From: Clostridia bacterium
Lineage (GTDB): Bacteria > Bacillota > Clostridia > Lachnospirales > Lachnospiraceae
NCBI GenBank assembly: GCA_910574255.1
Contig: CAJTAK010000004.1
Location: 87,110-151,109 of the forward strand
DNA length: 64,000 nt
Direction of reading: 5' to 3'
Shown: positions 26,477-35,176 of the stretch, in pieces
Layout of the letters: every line of letters starts with the position of its first letter
How positions within the stretch are numbered: position 1 is the first letter of the stretch
Program-made: the position numbers and the translations under genes
Notes under the pieces: model-generated
Told to the model about the DNA's origin: nothing
Seen by the model: only the letters and a program-made list of their open reading frames with translations
Database searches by the model: none

Positions 26477-28438
26477 CTATGCAAATGTCACAAGAACGGT
26501 CTCATTTTCCTTTGCATCCATGCCCGTATGGAATTGTATCTCATGGGCATTTCCCGGTTCCGTGATAATACATACGGTCACATCCGGATGGCCTGCCGCC
26601 TGAATCTTTTCCCGGCTGAACCGAACCAAAGCATCCCCGGCTTTCACTCTCTGGCCTGCCTCCACCTCATAGGTAAAGCCATCCCCGTTCATATCCACCG
26701 TATCAATGCCGATATGTAAAAGAACTTCCATTCCATTGGCAAGCTTAAGGCCGCAGGCATGCCGTGAATCCTCCATCAGCACCGTAACCTCCGCATCTGC
26801 CGGAGCACACAGCACCTCGCTTTTTGGTATAATCGCAAGGCCCTCTCCCATAACGCCCTCGGAAAATACGCCGTCACCAACTTCTTTTAAGGGAATTACC
26901 TTTCCGGATAAAAATGCTTTTAATTCTTTGGGAACATCTGTCCCGTTTTCATTTCCGGCTTCTTCCCTATTATCTGTCGTTATTCCATCGCCTGCGTTAA
27001 CGGCTTTCACTTCGCCTTTTTCTGACGGGGTCAGCTTCTTCTTTCCCGCTATCATGGTAAGAGCCAGGGGAACCGCTGCCGCAATTATCATGCACAGGGC
27101 AAAGCTTCCCATATATTCCGGCTTTATGGAAAGGATTCCCGGAAGCCCGCCTACACCGATGGCATTTGCCGTAGTTCCCGTTGCCACACAGACTATCGCA
27201 GCAGCGGCAGAACCCATCATACCGCACACAAAGGGGAAGCCTTTCTTTAGGTTTACGCCGAAGATAGCCGGCTCCGTAACTCCAAGGTAACAGGAAATGC
27301 AGGCCGGAACATTGACTTCCTGAGCCTCCGCATTTTTCTTCTGCAGAAGAATCATTCCCAGTACCGCAGATCCCTGTGCAATATTGGACAAAGCAATCAT
27401 AGGCCACAGCATAGTTCCGCCATAGTCCGCAATCAACTGCAGATCAATGGCATTGGACATATGATGAAGTCCCGTAATAACCAGCGGTGCATAGACAAAT
27501 CCGAAAATTGCTCCAAATACGACCTTAAAGGTTCCGGTGATTCCCGCATATACCACAGCAGAGATGGCGGATCCAATCTTCCAGCCGATAGGTCCTAAGA
27601 CAAAATGGGAAGCCATTACTGCAAGCAAAAGGCTGCAGAATGGAACTACAATCATGGATACTACCTGAGGTGTTATCTTTCGGAAAAATTTTTCCAGGTA
27701 TACCAGAGTAAATGCCGCCAGAATAGCCGGGATTACCTGTGCCTGATAGCCAATCATATTTACCTTAATAAACCCGAAATCCCATTTGGGAATATCAGAT
27801 GCAGCCGTGGCCGCTACCGAATAGGCATTCAAAAGCTGCCCCGATACCAGCGTCAGTCCAAGAACAATTCCAAGCATCTGGGTAGTACCCATCTTCTTTG
27901 TCACCGACCAGCAGATGCCCACCGGAAGCATATGGAAAACGGCTTCGCCAATCAGCCACAGAAATCCGTCAATACCGGTCCAAAACTGGCTGATATCGCA
28001 GAGGGTCTTGGTGCCGTTCTCAAACAGATACAGACTGTCAATACAGTTGCGGAAGCCTAAGATCAAACCGCCGGTAATAATAGCCGGAATCAGCGGCGCA
28101 AAGATCTCCGCCAGTGCGGTTACGATCCGCTGCAGTACGTTTTGGTTCTGCTTTGCGGCCTGCTTTACCGCATCTTTGGATACACCCTCAATTCCTGCTA
28201 TCGCAATAAAGTCGTTGTAAAAATCGGCAACCGTATTTCCGATGATAACCTGAAACTGGCCGGACTGTGTAAAGCTTCCCTTTACCACTTTCATAGCCTC
28301 GATTCCCGGCACATCCGCCTTTGCCGGATCTGCCAGTACAAAACGCATTCTGGTCATACAGTGTGATACTGCCGCTATGTTTTCCTTGCCTCCTACCAGG
28401 CCCAGCAGCTCTTTTGCATCCTGTGCATACTTACCCAT
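26477..28438 (-). CDS. PTS transporter subunit IIBCA, trehalose type
   Basis: 653 residues. EIIB (about 1-85; phosphocysteine in HCMTRMRFVL), EIIC membrane domain (about 105-460), linker, and glucose-type EIIA (about 520-653, with HACGLKLANG and the active His in LLHIGIDTV). It imports and phosphorylates the disaccharide. Start at 28438 (MGKYAQDAKELL) follows GGAGGAACGAGG; the longer frame does not fit. Pairing with the GH13 hydrolase and operators at 28464-28546 define a trehalose operon. Sucrose permeases of this family look alike, but no GH32 gene is present. Confidence 0.9.
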   Translation of the reverse strand: MGKYAQDAKELLGLVGGKENIAAVSHCMTRMRFVLADPAKADVPGIEAMKVVKGSFTQSGQFQVIIGNTVADFYNDFIAIAGIEGVSKDAVKQAAKQNQNVLQRIVTALAEIFAPLIPAIITGGLILGFRNCIDSLYLFENGTKTLCDISQFWTGIDGFLWLIGEAVFHMLPVGICWSVTKKMGTTQMLGIVLGLTLVSGQLLNAYSVAATAASDIPKWDFGFIKVNMIGYQAQVIPAILAAFTLVYLEKFFRKITPQVVSMIVVPFCSLLLAVMASHFVLGPIGWKIGSAISAVVYAGITGTFKVVFGAIFGFVYAPLVITGLHHMSNAIDLQLIADYGGTMLWPMIALSNIAQGSAVLGMILLQKKNAEAQEVNVPACISCYLGVTEPAIFGVNLKKGFPFVCGMMGSAAAAIVCVATGTTANAIGVGGLPGILSIKPEYMGSFALCMIIAAAVPLALTMIAGKKKLTPSEKGEVKAVNAGDGITTDNREEAGNENGTDVPKELKAFLSGKVIPLKEVGDGVFSEGVMGEGLAIIPKSEVLCAPADAEVTVLMEDSRHACGLKLANGMEVLLHIGIDTVDMNGDGFTYEVEAGQRVKAGDALVRFSREKIQAAGHPDVTVCIITEPGNAHEIQFHTGMDAKENETVLVTFA

Positions 28439-28463
28439 AACCTCGTTCCTCCGTGTCTGTTTT

Positions 28464-28546
28464 ACTTGTTTAAACATGTTATGGTTTATATATATCACAC
28501 TTGTTTAAACATGTCAATAGGTTTTTCGAAATTTGTTTAAACAAGT
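28464..28546 (-). promoter_or_regulatory. Trehalose operon promoter with three operators
   Basis: ACTTGTTTAAACATGT occurs identically at 28464-28479 and 28499-28514; ATTTGTTTAAACAAGT is at 28531-28546. All centre on GTTTAAAC. On the minus strand TTGACA (28512-28517) and TATATA (28489-28494) have a 17-base spacer that contains most of the middle operator, so repressor binding would exclude polymerase. The divergent GntR protein is the likely binder. Confidence 0.8.
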
Positions 28547-28605
28547 TTGTGATTTGCCATTGACTTTTGGGGATTGGGATTTATAATAAAAGGTAGGAAA
28601 CGGAC

Positions 28606-28686
28606 GCAGTCAGGAAAGCCCGCATATCCCTCCCTGCTCCGCTTTCGCTAACACGCCTTCCGGGATATGCGGGCTTTCCTGACTGC
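28606..28686. repeat. Long perfect hairpin with shared loop core (copy A)
   Basis: 25-bp perfect stem (28606-28630 with 28662-28686) around a 31-base loop. Read on the minus strand, the loop contains GGCGTGTTAGC, a GAAA turn and GCGGAGCAGGG, nearly the same as the loop of the hairpin at 29509-29594, while the stems differ completely. Confidence 0.6.
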
Positions 28687-28805
28687 TGGGGGTTGGGTGA
28701 TTCTACACTGTTGATATGTATTGCAGGCAGCTTGCTAATATTTTGAAGTTTATCTGCCCCGTAGGGTATAATCAAAGATACAGATCGGGCTTAGAGAGGA
28801 ATGAT

Positions 28806-29332
28806 ATGATGCGGCAACATGATAAGATTATAAATATGGCTGCAAAAAAGATATTAGCCCCTCATGGGCTTTTTCGGCAAGGCACGTCAAGAACTTGGTT
28901 AGATGATAATGGATATATTTCAAACAAAGATAGAGGAATTTGCGAAAAGTGATAGAATACCGTAAATTCAATGATATGAATTATGCGAAAAAATGTCTTG
29001 AACAGAAAGCATCGGGTATACCAAATAATCAACGCTTTTGGGAAGTTTATGATATGGCAATGATATGCTTTCTAATGGGCAATTTTGAAAATGGATTAAA
29101 TTTCTTTGAAAAATTTTTGAATATATTAAAGAAAAGTTTTTATGCTGGTAATGTGTATATAGAGTGGCATGAAACATTTTATAACCATTGTATATACCAT
29201 ATAAAACCCTATTTAACATCTAAAAAAGCGGCACAAAAAATGGTCTTAGATATGATTAAGCGACGAAGAAATTATTTTAATAGCAAGCCCTCTTTTAAAA
29301 AGATGAGTAAAGAAATATTTCTTTTGTCTTAG
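28806..29332 (+). pseudogene. DUF4304-like gene remnant (internal deletion and frame change)
   Basis: From ATG 28806 the frame encodes KIINMAAKKILAPHGLFRQG and SRTWLDDNGYISNK, resembling the start of DUF4304-type proteins, and stops at 28952. A second frame (28940-29332) encodes a plausible C-terminal helical part (RKFNDMNYAKKCLEQKASGI, FENGLNFFEKFLNILKK). The middle expected between them is absent. It is flanked by the two long hairpins. The family call is tentative. Confidence 0.45.
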
Positions 29333-29508
29333 AGAACAAAGTTGGAGAAATTCCGGTTTACAAAACAATGAATCAGATGCAAATTTAGTAATTGTGTGTA
29401 AAATATTCATTGATGCTTCAAGTTTTATGCAACAGAAGCTCTTTTCAAAAAAAGAGTTTTCCTTTTTATACGGATAAGCTTTCACTAGAAGTTTTAATTT
29501 TGAAGTCA

Positions 29509-29594
29509 GCCGTCATACAGGAAATATACTTCTTTACAAGCGTGTTAGGCCTCTGGCCGGAGCATGGAAAGAAGTATGTTTCCTGTATGACGGC
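29509..29594. repeat. Long hairpin with shared loop core (copy B)
   Basis: 27-bp stem (29509-29535 with 29568-29594), one position a G-U pair, around a 32-base loop containing AGCGTGTTAGGCC-TCT-GGCCGGAGCATGG. It lies 42 bases before the GntR gene start. Confidence 0.6.
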
Positions 29595-29635
29595 GTCCGC
29601 TGCCAAATACAAATTTTATTTAAAGGAGTTTCCCT

Positions 29636-30364
29636 ATGCCTAAGAGTATTTATGAATCTATTTATAAGGATTTAAAACGGAGAATTGAATCGGATGAGTT
29701 CGCCTATCGGGAGCTTCTGCCCTCGGAAAATGTGCTGATTCGAAACTACAACTGCTCCAGAAATACGGTCCGCAGGGCGATTGGACGGCTGGTGACGGAC
29801 GGCTATGTGCAGACGATGCAGGGAAAGGGTGTCCGCAATATCTACCGTCCTGTGGAGCAGACGGCTTTTACCATAGGGGAGATTGAGAGCTTTCGGGAAT
29901 CGGCCATTCGAAACGGTCATACCTATGATACGAAAGTTCTGCTTTTTATGGAACTGACTGCCGATGAATCTCTGGCGGAAAAAACAGGTTTTCCGGCAGG
30001 TGCGGAGATTTATTATCTGCAAAGGCTTCATTTTCTGGATGGGAAGCCTTTGATTATCAATCATAATTATTTTTTGAAAGAATGTACCCTTGGTCTTACA
30101 AAGGAGATCGCTGAGACTTCCATCTACGATTATCTGGAGCATACGCTTCATATGACCATTGTGAACAGCCGCCGGATTATGACGGTGGAGAAAATTACGG
30201 AGATTGATGAGAAATATCTGGAATTGAATGTGGAGGATTACAACTGTATGGCTGTAGTTACCAGCTATACCTATAACAGTGACGGGATTATGTTCGAGTT
30301 CACCCAGTCCCGGCACCGGCCGGATTATTTCCGGTTTCAGGAGCATGCAGTGCGGAAAGGGTGA
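29636..30364 (+). CDS. GntR-family regulator with UTRA domain, TreR-like
   Basis: 242 residues: winged helix (LLPSENVLIRNYNCSRNTVRRAIGRLVTDGYVQTMQGKGV) and a UTRA effector domain (about 75-238; YLQRLHFLDGKPLIINHNYF). It is divergent from the PTS/hydrolase operon whose promoter has three palindromes, so it most likely represses that operon until trehalose-6-phosphate binds. RBS AAAGGAG. Confidence 0.88.
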   Translation: MPKSIYESIYKDLKRRIESDEFAYRELLPSENVLIRNYNCSRNTVRRAIGRLVTDGYVQTMQGKGVRNIYRPVEQTAFTIGEIESFRESAIRNGHTYDTKVLLFMELTADESLAEKTGFPAGAEIYYLQRLHFLDGKPLIINHNYFLKECTLGLTKEIAETSIYDYLEHTLHMTIVNSRRIMTVEKITEIDEKYLELNVEDYNCMAVVTSYTYNSDGIMFEFTQSRHRPDYFRFQEHAVRKG

Positions 30365-30535
30365 GATACGATTATTACGTAAATAAGGGGCCGGATTCCT
30401 GAATAAAATCTACAAGGTTTCCAACCCTGTTGCTACTTGTCAGGGACGTATTCATCATTTTTCATCACCTTTCCTTGATTTTGATCTATTTCCCATGCTC
30501 TAAGTCATGGAGAATGACACGCTTTAACTTTTAAA

Positions 30536-30569
30536 GACGCATGGTTTACAATTTACTGTTCCATGCGCC
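30536..30569 (-). terminator. Terminator of the Rpn-family gene
   Basis: GACGCATGG (30536-30544) pairs with CCATGCGCC (30561-30569); on the minus strand a TTTAAAA tract follows. The rest of 30365-30606 holds nothing recognisable. Confidence 0.6.
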
Positions 30570-30606
30570 TTTATGCTGTTTTATTGATATTAAATTGTTC
30601 TGTTGA

Positions 30607-31467
30607 TTACGCCAACTGCATAACCTCAGCTTCAAGTTCTTTTAATTCTTCAAGTGATAATGACGGAACATAATCCGCAATTTCTTGCAGTGACATTTTA
30701 CCTTTCTTTATCATTCTTTCTGCGGTTTCCCTGTCTGCGTCATGTCTTTCGCTTCTGATAAATGATTTCATTATCTGTTCTTCATCAAATAAACTCATCA
30801 TAATCGTCACAACCTCCTTTTCTCTTTCCGCTAAATATTCCCTTAAAACATTTCTGTCCTTACAGATGCGAATTGTTTTCGAAACTGCCTTTTGTGTCAT
30901 TCCATACTGTTTTGTCTGTTCGTTAAAAACTTTACAGAAAATGATGTACTGATTGATGATATCATCTGTATCACTTTCATAAATAACCCTTGCTTTTACT
31001 TCAATGTCAATATCTGCACCTTCAAAAAATTCTTTTGATAAAAATACTTTATCGGGTTTCCGTCCTTTGTTTCCTGTAAAAATCACATAGAGTTCGGGCT
31101 TCGGCATTTTCACTTTCTTGCTTTTGTAATAGTTTTGGCTGGTACGTTGAAAATATTCGTGATAACTTTGCGCCAAATACAGCAAAACTCTTACTAAAAT
31201 ATTCATTGTCCATGTAGACTGTGCTTCTATGAGAATCATCAGCTTATTATTAACAATAAAGCCTAAGTCATTATACAGATTGTCGGTCAGCACATTTTCT
31301 ATTGTTACATCAGTTAGGGAATCCTCTGTCGCTGTGGTGTCCTCTGGGTGGAGCGTCTTATACAGCTTTAGCAGATAACTCTTGTTTTGAAAAAGGTCAA
31401 GGAATACGCTGTTTTTTGCGGTACGCTTTGCCATGACTTCTTCTATCTGTTTTGTATCGTCCTGCAC
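30607..31467 (-). CDS. Rpn-family PD-(D/E)XK nuclease / putative transposase
   Basis: 286 residues from GTG 31467, which follows GAGGTG; GTG 31500 has no site and ATG 31431 is another possibility. The nuclease core is in YNDLGFIVNN...LMILIEAQSTW (Asp and ExQ of PD-(D/E)XK). The C-terminal third is helical and charged. Rpn proteins promote RecA-independent recombination in E. coli and several act in phage defence; the role here is not known. It lies beside gene remnants at 31706-31937. Confidence 0.85.
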   Translation of the reverse strand: MQDDTKQIEEVMAKRTAKNSVFLDLFQNKSYLLKLYKTLHPEDTTATEDSLTDVTIENVLTDNLYNDLGFIVNNKLMILIEAQSTWTMNILVRVLLYLAQSYHEYFQRTSQNYYKSKKVKMPKPELYVIFTGNKGRKPDKVFLSKEFFEGADIDIEVKARVIYESDTDDIINQYIIFCKVFNEQTKQYGMTQKAVSKTIRICKDRNVLREYLAEREKEVVTIMMSLFDEEQIMKSFIRSERHDADRETAERMIKKGKMSLQEIADYVPSLSLEELKELEAEVMQLA

Positions 31468-31705
31468 TTTAACACCTCGATTTCTAAAAACCTGTGACAC
31501 AAGATACGATATATTCTACTCCTGCTACACTTCAATTATACAAAAAAGTCCCGTATTTACAATGAAATTCATATGAATTTTTCATATACTATATTTCCTT
31601 GTCAACCGCCTGCAAATTTATCATAGCAACTATTTGGTTCTGCATATCCTCAACAGTTTCTATTCTAATTCTGCCTATTTTCAGGGTTCTTTTTGTTATT
31701 GCTGA

Positions 31706-31937
31706 TTACCTCTTTGACAGTTCCTTTAATCGGTTTAATTTCTGCCCCTTTGAAAGATGTTCCATTTCCAACTGTTGGTATCGCTGTTCCTTATCTGCTG
31801 TGAATTTTGCAAGGCTCTCAAAGCTGTCTATCTGTTATTCAAGAGCCGTATAAAATCACTTTTCGCAAATGTGAACCATATATTTTCTTAATTTCAGAAA
31901 TATACTGTTCTAACAAGCTCCGCATCATCTGTGGCAT
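31706..31937 (-). pseudogene. Minimal nucleotidyltransferase (MntA-like) start plus unrelated 3' fragment
   Basis: ATG 31937 with AGGAGG encodes EQYISEIKKIYGSHLRKVILYGS, the opening of MNT-type nucleotidyltransferases, then stops at 31839 exactly where the catalytic DxD should follow. A second fragment in another frame (31706-31828; FESLAKFTADKEQRYQQLEM) is unrecognised. This looks like the scar of a deletion joining two genes. No HEPN partner is visible. Confidence 0.5.
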
Positions 31938-31994
31938 ATACCATACCTCCTATTGCATAAACCTGTTTTCATTATGTGCTGTTAATTCCATTAT

Positions 31995-33698
31995 TTATAT
32001 ATTTTCAGTCTCCAAAATCAGGAACTGATACCCCTCCATAGAAATCCGGCTTCCATCCTCTGTCTTTTCCACAGCTTCAATCCCAGGTTCCATCCCGCAA
32101 TTATCCGCAACCACGCCTTTCACCGCTGCGGTAACAGATACACTTCTTTTCTCCTTTTGCACATTAGCCAAAACAAGAAGCGTCTTCTCTTTCCCCCTTC
32201 GGTAAAAGCCCGTAAAATTTTGAAGCTCCGTAAGCACCGGCTCCTGCTTTCCATAGACAACTGCTTCACCATATTCCGAATCCGTCCGCAGGGCAATGAG
32301 CTTTTTGTAAAAGGATAAGACGGAATCCTCACGCCCCTCCTGCTCTTTCACATTCAGCTCTTTATAATTTTCATTCACCAAAAGCCATGGATTGCCCTCG
32401 GTAAAGCCGCCATGCTCATCATCACTCCACTGCATAGGAGTACGGGCATTGTCCCGGCTCATTTCCGATACAATCTTAAGGGCCTCATCTTCCCCAATGC
32501 CATGCTCCAATGCAACCTGATACTCGTCCAGCGTGCTGATGTCATCCACTTCTTCTATGGAAGAAAACCGCTTATTGGTCATTCCGATTTCCTGTCCCTG
32601 ATAGAGAAATGGCAGGCCAAAGGTCATAAGAGAAATTCCGGCCAAAAGCTTTTTCCCTCTGTCATTCTGCCCGTCCTTCGGCAGATACCGGCTGACCCCT
32701 CTGGGCTCATCATGGTTTTCAATGATATTTGCCATCATGCCGATTTCCTGAGATACGGCCTTGCTTTCAAAAACCGTATCCCGAAATTCATCCATGGATA
32801 TTTTTCGCCTGTCATACCATCCGTTTTCACTGGCTCCCAGAAGATGGGGAGAAAAATCAAAGATGGACTCAAAGCAGCCCTCATTCCCAATATACCGCTT
32901 AAGCTCCTGGGGACGGAAATCAAAAAGTTCTCCGATGGTAAATGCATCATAGGGTGCAAATGCTTCCTGCTTCATTTCCTGAAGAAAATCCATTACGCCC
33001 CGGGCATATGCAAGCATAGTGGTTCCCGCACACATGCCGTCCTCCCGATCCGCCGGAAAATCCACAAAGCGCAGATCTTTTTTGATATTGATAATGGCAT
33101 CCAGACGGAAGCCTGCAATTCCCTTTTCAAGCCACCAGCGGATCATTTTGTAGATCTCCTGACGGACCTTTGGATTCTCCCAGTTAAGATCCGGCTGCTC
33201 CTTTGCGAACATATGGAGATAAAAAAGATTGTCATATCCGGGTAATTTCTCCCACACGCTCCCTCCAAAGTAAGACCGCCAGTTGCAGGGAGGATTGCCG
33301 TCCTTTCCCTCCCGGATATAGAAATACTCCCCATAAGGCCCAAAAGGATCCTTAAGCGCTTTCTGAAACCATTCATGCTGATCCGAGCAGTGGTTTACCA
33401 CCAGATCCATCACAATGGCAATGTCCCGCTTCTTTGCTTCCTTTAGAAGCTCGTCCATATCCTCCATGGTTCCAAAGGCCGGATCAATGGCGTAATAGTC
33501 GGAGATATCGTAGCCCTGATCCACGAACGGGGACTTGTAAATAGGGGAAATCCATACAATTCCAATGCCCAACTCTTTTAAATAATCCAGTTTTTCTATA
33601 ATTCCACGAAGATCTCCGATTCCGTCCCCGTTGTTGTCCTTAAAGCTTTTGGGGTAAATCTGATACGCTGTCTTATCATGCCACCATCTCTTTTTCAT
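31995..33698 (-). CDS. Alpha-glucosidase, oligo-1,6-glucosidase type (GH13)
   Basis: 567 residues: WWHDKTAYQIYPKSF, DLVVNHCSDQHEWF, FRLDAIINI (nucleophile Asp), general acid Glu in TIGELFDF, NHDEPRGVSRY. Cytosolic exo-glucosidase acting on isomaltose-type or related sugars. It is paralogous to the hydrolase at 24666-26315 but lacks a PTS neighbour, so 1,6-glucosidase activity is more likely than trehalose-6-phosphate cleavage. Apparently a single-gene unit. Confidence 0.87.
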   Translation of the reverse strand: MKKRWWHDKTAYQIYPKSFKDNNGDGIGDLRGIIEKLDYLKELGIGIVWISPIYKSPFVDQGYDISDYYAIDPAFGTMEDMDELLKEAKKRDIAIVMDLVVNHCSDQHEWFQKALKDPFGPYGEYFYIREGKDGNPPCNWRSYFGGSVWEKLPGYDNLFYLHMFAKEQPDLNWENPKVRQEIYKMIRWWLEKGIAGFRLDAIINIKKDLRFVDFPADREDGMCAGTTMLAYARGVMDFLQEMKQEAFAPYDAFTIGELFDFRPQELKRYIGNEGCFESIFDFSPHLLGASENGWYDRRKISMDEFRDTVFESKAVSQEIGMMANIIENHDEPRGVSRYLPKDGQNDRGKKLLAGISLMTFGLPFLYQGQEIGMTNKRFSSIEEVDDISTLDEYQVALEHGIGEDEALKIVSEMSRDNARTPMQWSDDEHGGFTEGNPWLLVNENYKELNVKEQEGREDSVLSFYKKLIALRTDSEYGEAVVYGKQEPVLTELQNFTGFYRRGKEKTLLVLANVQKEKRSVSVTAAVKGVVADNCGMEPGIEAVEKTEDGSRISMEGYQFLILETENI

Positions 33699-33775
33699 TT
33701 TATCCTGTCTCCATCCCTGTTCACAATTTCATTTCTATAAACCTGTTCCACCCTATATCTTGTGCATACATTTAA

Positions 33776-34576
33776 CTAATCCCGATGCCCCATAAATTTG
33801 GTCCCTGCCTGTTTTCCTTTCACAATCTCATACAAGATTGCCGGATTGCTTCCATTGGCTATAATTGTGTCGATTCCCTGAGTAGTAGCCAGATCCGCAG
33901 CCTGAAGCTTGGTCCGCATACCTCCCGTTCCCCGTCTGGATCCTGCGCCGCCTGCAAGCTCATAAGTACTGTCCTCAATCTTCTCAATGTATTCAATCAG
34001 AACCGCATCCTTGTAAAGCCGGGGATCTTTGTTGTAAAATCCGTCAATATCCGAAAGGATAATCAGCTTGTCCGCATTACAGAGAACGGCAACCACTGCG
34101 GAAAGCATATCGTTGTCTCCGAAAAGCTTTTCCTCGGACTCAATCTCCGTATAGCTTACGGAGTCATTTTCATTTACAATGGGAATGACACTGTGCTCTA
34201 AAAGGGCGTCAAAGGTGTTTGTTAAATTTTCTTTCTTTTCCTCCTGGGTAATATCCTCAGCATTCAATAGAATCTGGGCTACGGTTTTGTCGTAATAGCC
34301 GAAAAATTTATCATAGAGAAACATATTGGCGCACTGTCCCACGGCTGCCGCCGCCTGCTTCATCCGCATGCTTTTGGGCTTTTCCTTAAGACGCATTTTG
34401 TTGGCTCCTACGGCAATGGCGCCGGAGGACACCAGAATCACTTCATGGCCCATATTTTGAATATCCGCAATGGTCCGGGCAAGCTCTTCCATCCGCTGTA
34501 AATTGCTGTTGCCCAGCTCATTGGTCAAGGTGGTGGTTCCCACCTTGATGACAATTCGTTCCCGTTTCAGACTCAT
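33776..34576 (-). CDS. proB: Glutamate 5-kinase
   Basis: 266 residues, the short form without a C-terminal PUA domain. Motifs: VIKVGTTTLTN, VSSGAIAVGANKM, IVNENDSVS, LSDIDGFYNKDPR, GGMRTKLQAADLA. It phosphorylates glutamate as the first step of proline synthesis. proA is not next to it in the window. A cloverleaf-like structure lies in its leader. Confidence 0.96.
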   Translation of the reverse strand: MSLKRERIVIKVGTTTLTNELGNSNLQRMEELARTIADIQNMGHEVILVSSGAIAVGANKMRLKEKPKSMRMKQAAAAVGQCANMFLYDKFFGYYDKTVAQILLNAEDITQEEKKENLTNTFDALLEHSVIPIVNENDSVSYTEIESEEKLFGDNDMLSAVVAVLCNADKLIILSDIDGFYNKDPRLYKDAVLIEYIEKIEDSTYELAGGAGSRRGTGGMRTKLQAADLATTQGIDTIIANGSNPAILYEIVKGKQAGTKFMGHRD

Positions 34577-34602
34577 TTTTTCTCTCCTCAGTTCTCAGGC
34601 AA

Positions 34603-34671
34603 GCATACCTTAACGGACGAAGTCCGCCTGCCCCAAAGGGGCATGTATTACGGTGTACCCGTAGGGTATGC
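34603..34671 (-). promoter_or_regulatory. Four-helix (cloverleaf-like) structure in the proB leader
   Basis: Outer stem GCATACC (34603-34609) with GGTATGC (34665-34671) encloses three perfect 5-bp hairpins in a row: CGGAC/GTCCG (34614-34626), GCCCC/GGGGC (34630-34642), TACGG/CCGTA (34649-34663). It ends 27 bases before the proB ATG. It is not a tRNA: no anticodon-arm lengths or T-loop consensus. Confidence 0.6.
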
Positions 34672-34681
34672 CTATCTGTTT

Positions 34682-35062
34682 TTAAATTTTTCGATTTCCA
34701 TTGGCATCGAAGTGTTTTTTCAATGCCCTCTCCGTATAAAAAATCGTTCCAAACAGAGGAAGAAGCTGCAAAAAACACAGGATTCCTCCCACATTAGAAA
34801 CAATATTTTCATTTTTTCCCATAACAAAGAGCATTGCCGCAAGAGATACGGGCAGCATCACGAAACCGCATCGCTGCCATATCCGGCCGCAGTATGTATT
34901 GGCAAAAATCCATGTATCCATATTTTTTGTAGACATTCGGGTTCGATAGCCGTAGACGTCGTTAATCTCCTTAGGCGGGTGCTTTTGAAGCAAAATCCCG
35001 AAGCCCAGCAGAATGGCTGGCGTCAGCAGATCTACAAGCAACATCGTAATCCAATATCCCAT
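34682..35062 (-). CDS. SdpI-family membrane protein
   Basis: 126 residues with about three membrane segments (4-24, 58-75, 80-105) and the family motif GYRTRMSTKNMDTWIFANTY. SdpI in Bacillus is an immunity protein against the SdpC killing peptide; most clostridial relatives are uncharacterised. It is upstream of proB on the same strand but probably independent. Confidence 0.8.
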   Translation of the reverse strand: MGYWITMLLVDLLTPAILLGFGILLQKHPPKEINDVYGYRTRMSTKNMDTWIFANTYCGRIWQRCGFVMLPVSLAAMLFVMGKNENIVSNVGGILCFLQLLPLFGTIFYTERALKKHFDANGNRKI

Positions 35063-35176
35063 CCCATACCTCTTAAAAAATCTCTTTTAAAAATCCGTCA
35101 TAAAACAAGTCATTCCTGACACCTTGCCTTATGACAAACTTTTTACCTCAATCAAATACTCATCTTATTGTCTTTC

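Noticed and set aside
34603..34671. Cloverleaf as a tRNA gene
   Set aside because: Helices are 7-5-5-5 but loops lack D-loop GG, anticodon context, T-loop consensus and CCA-type acceptor end.
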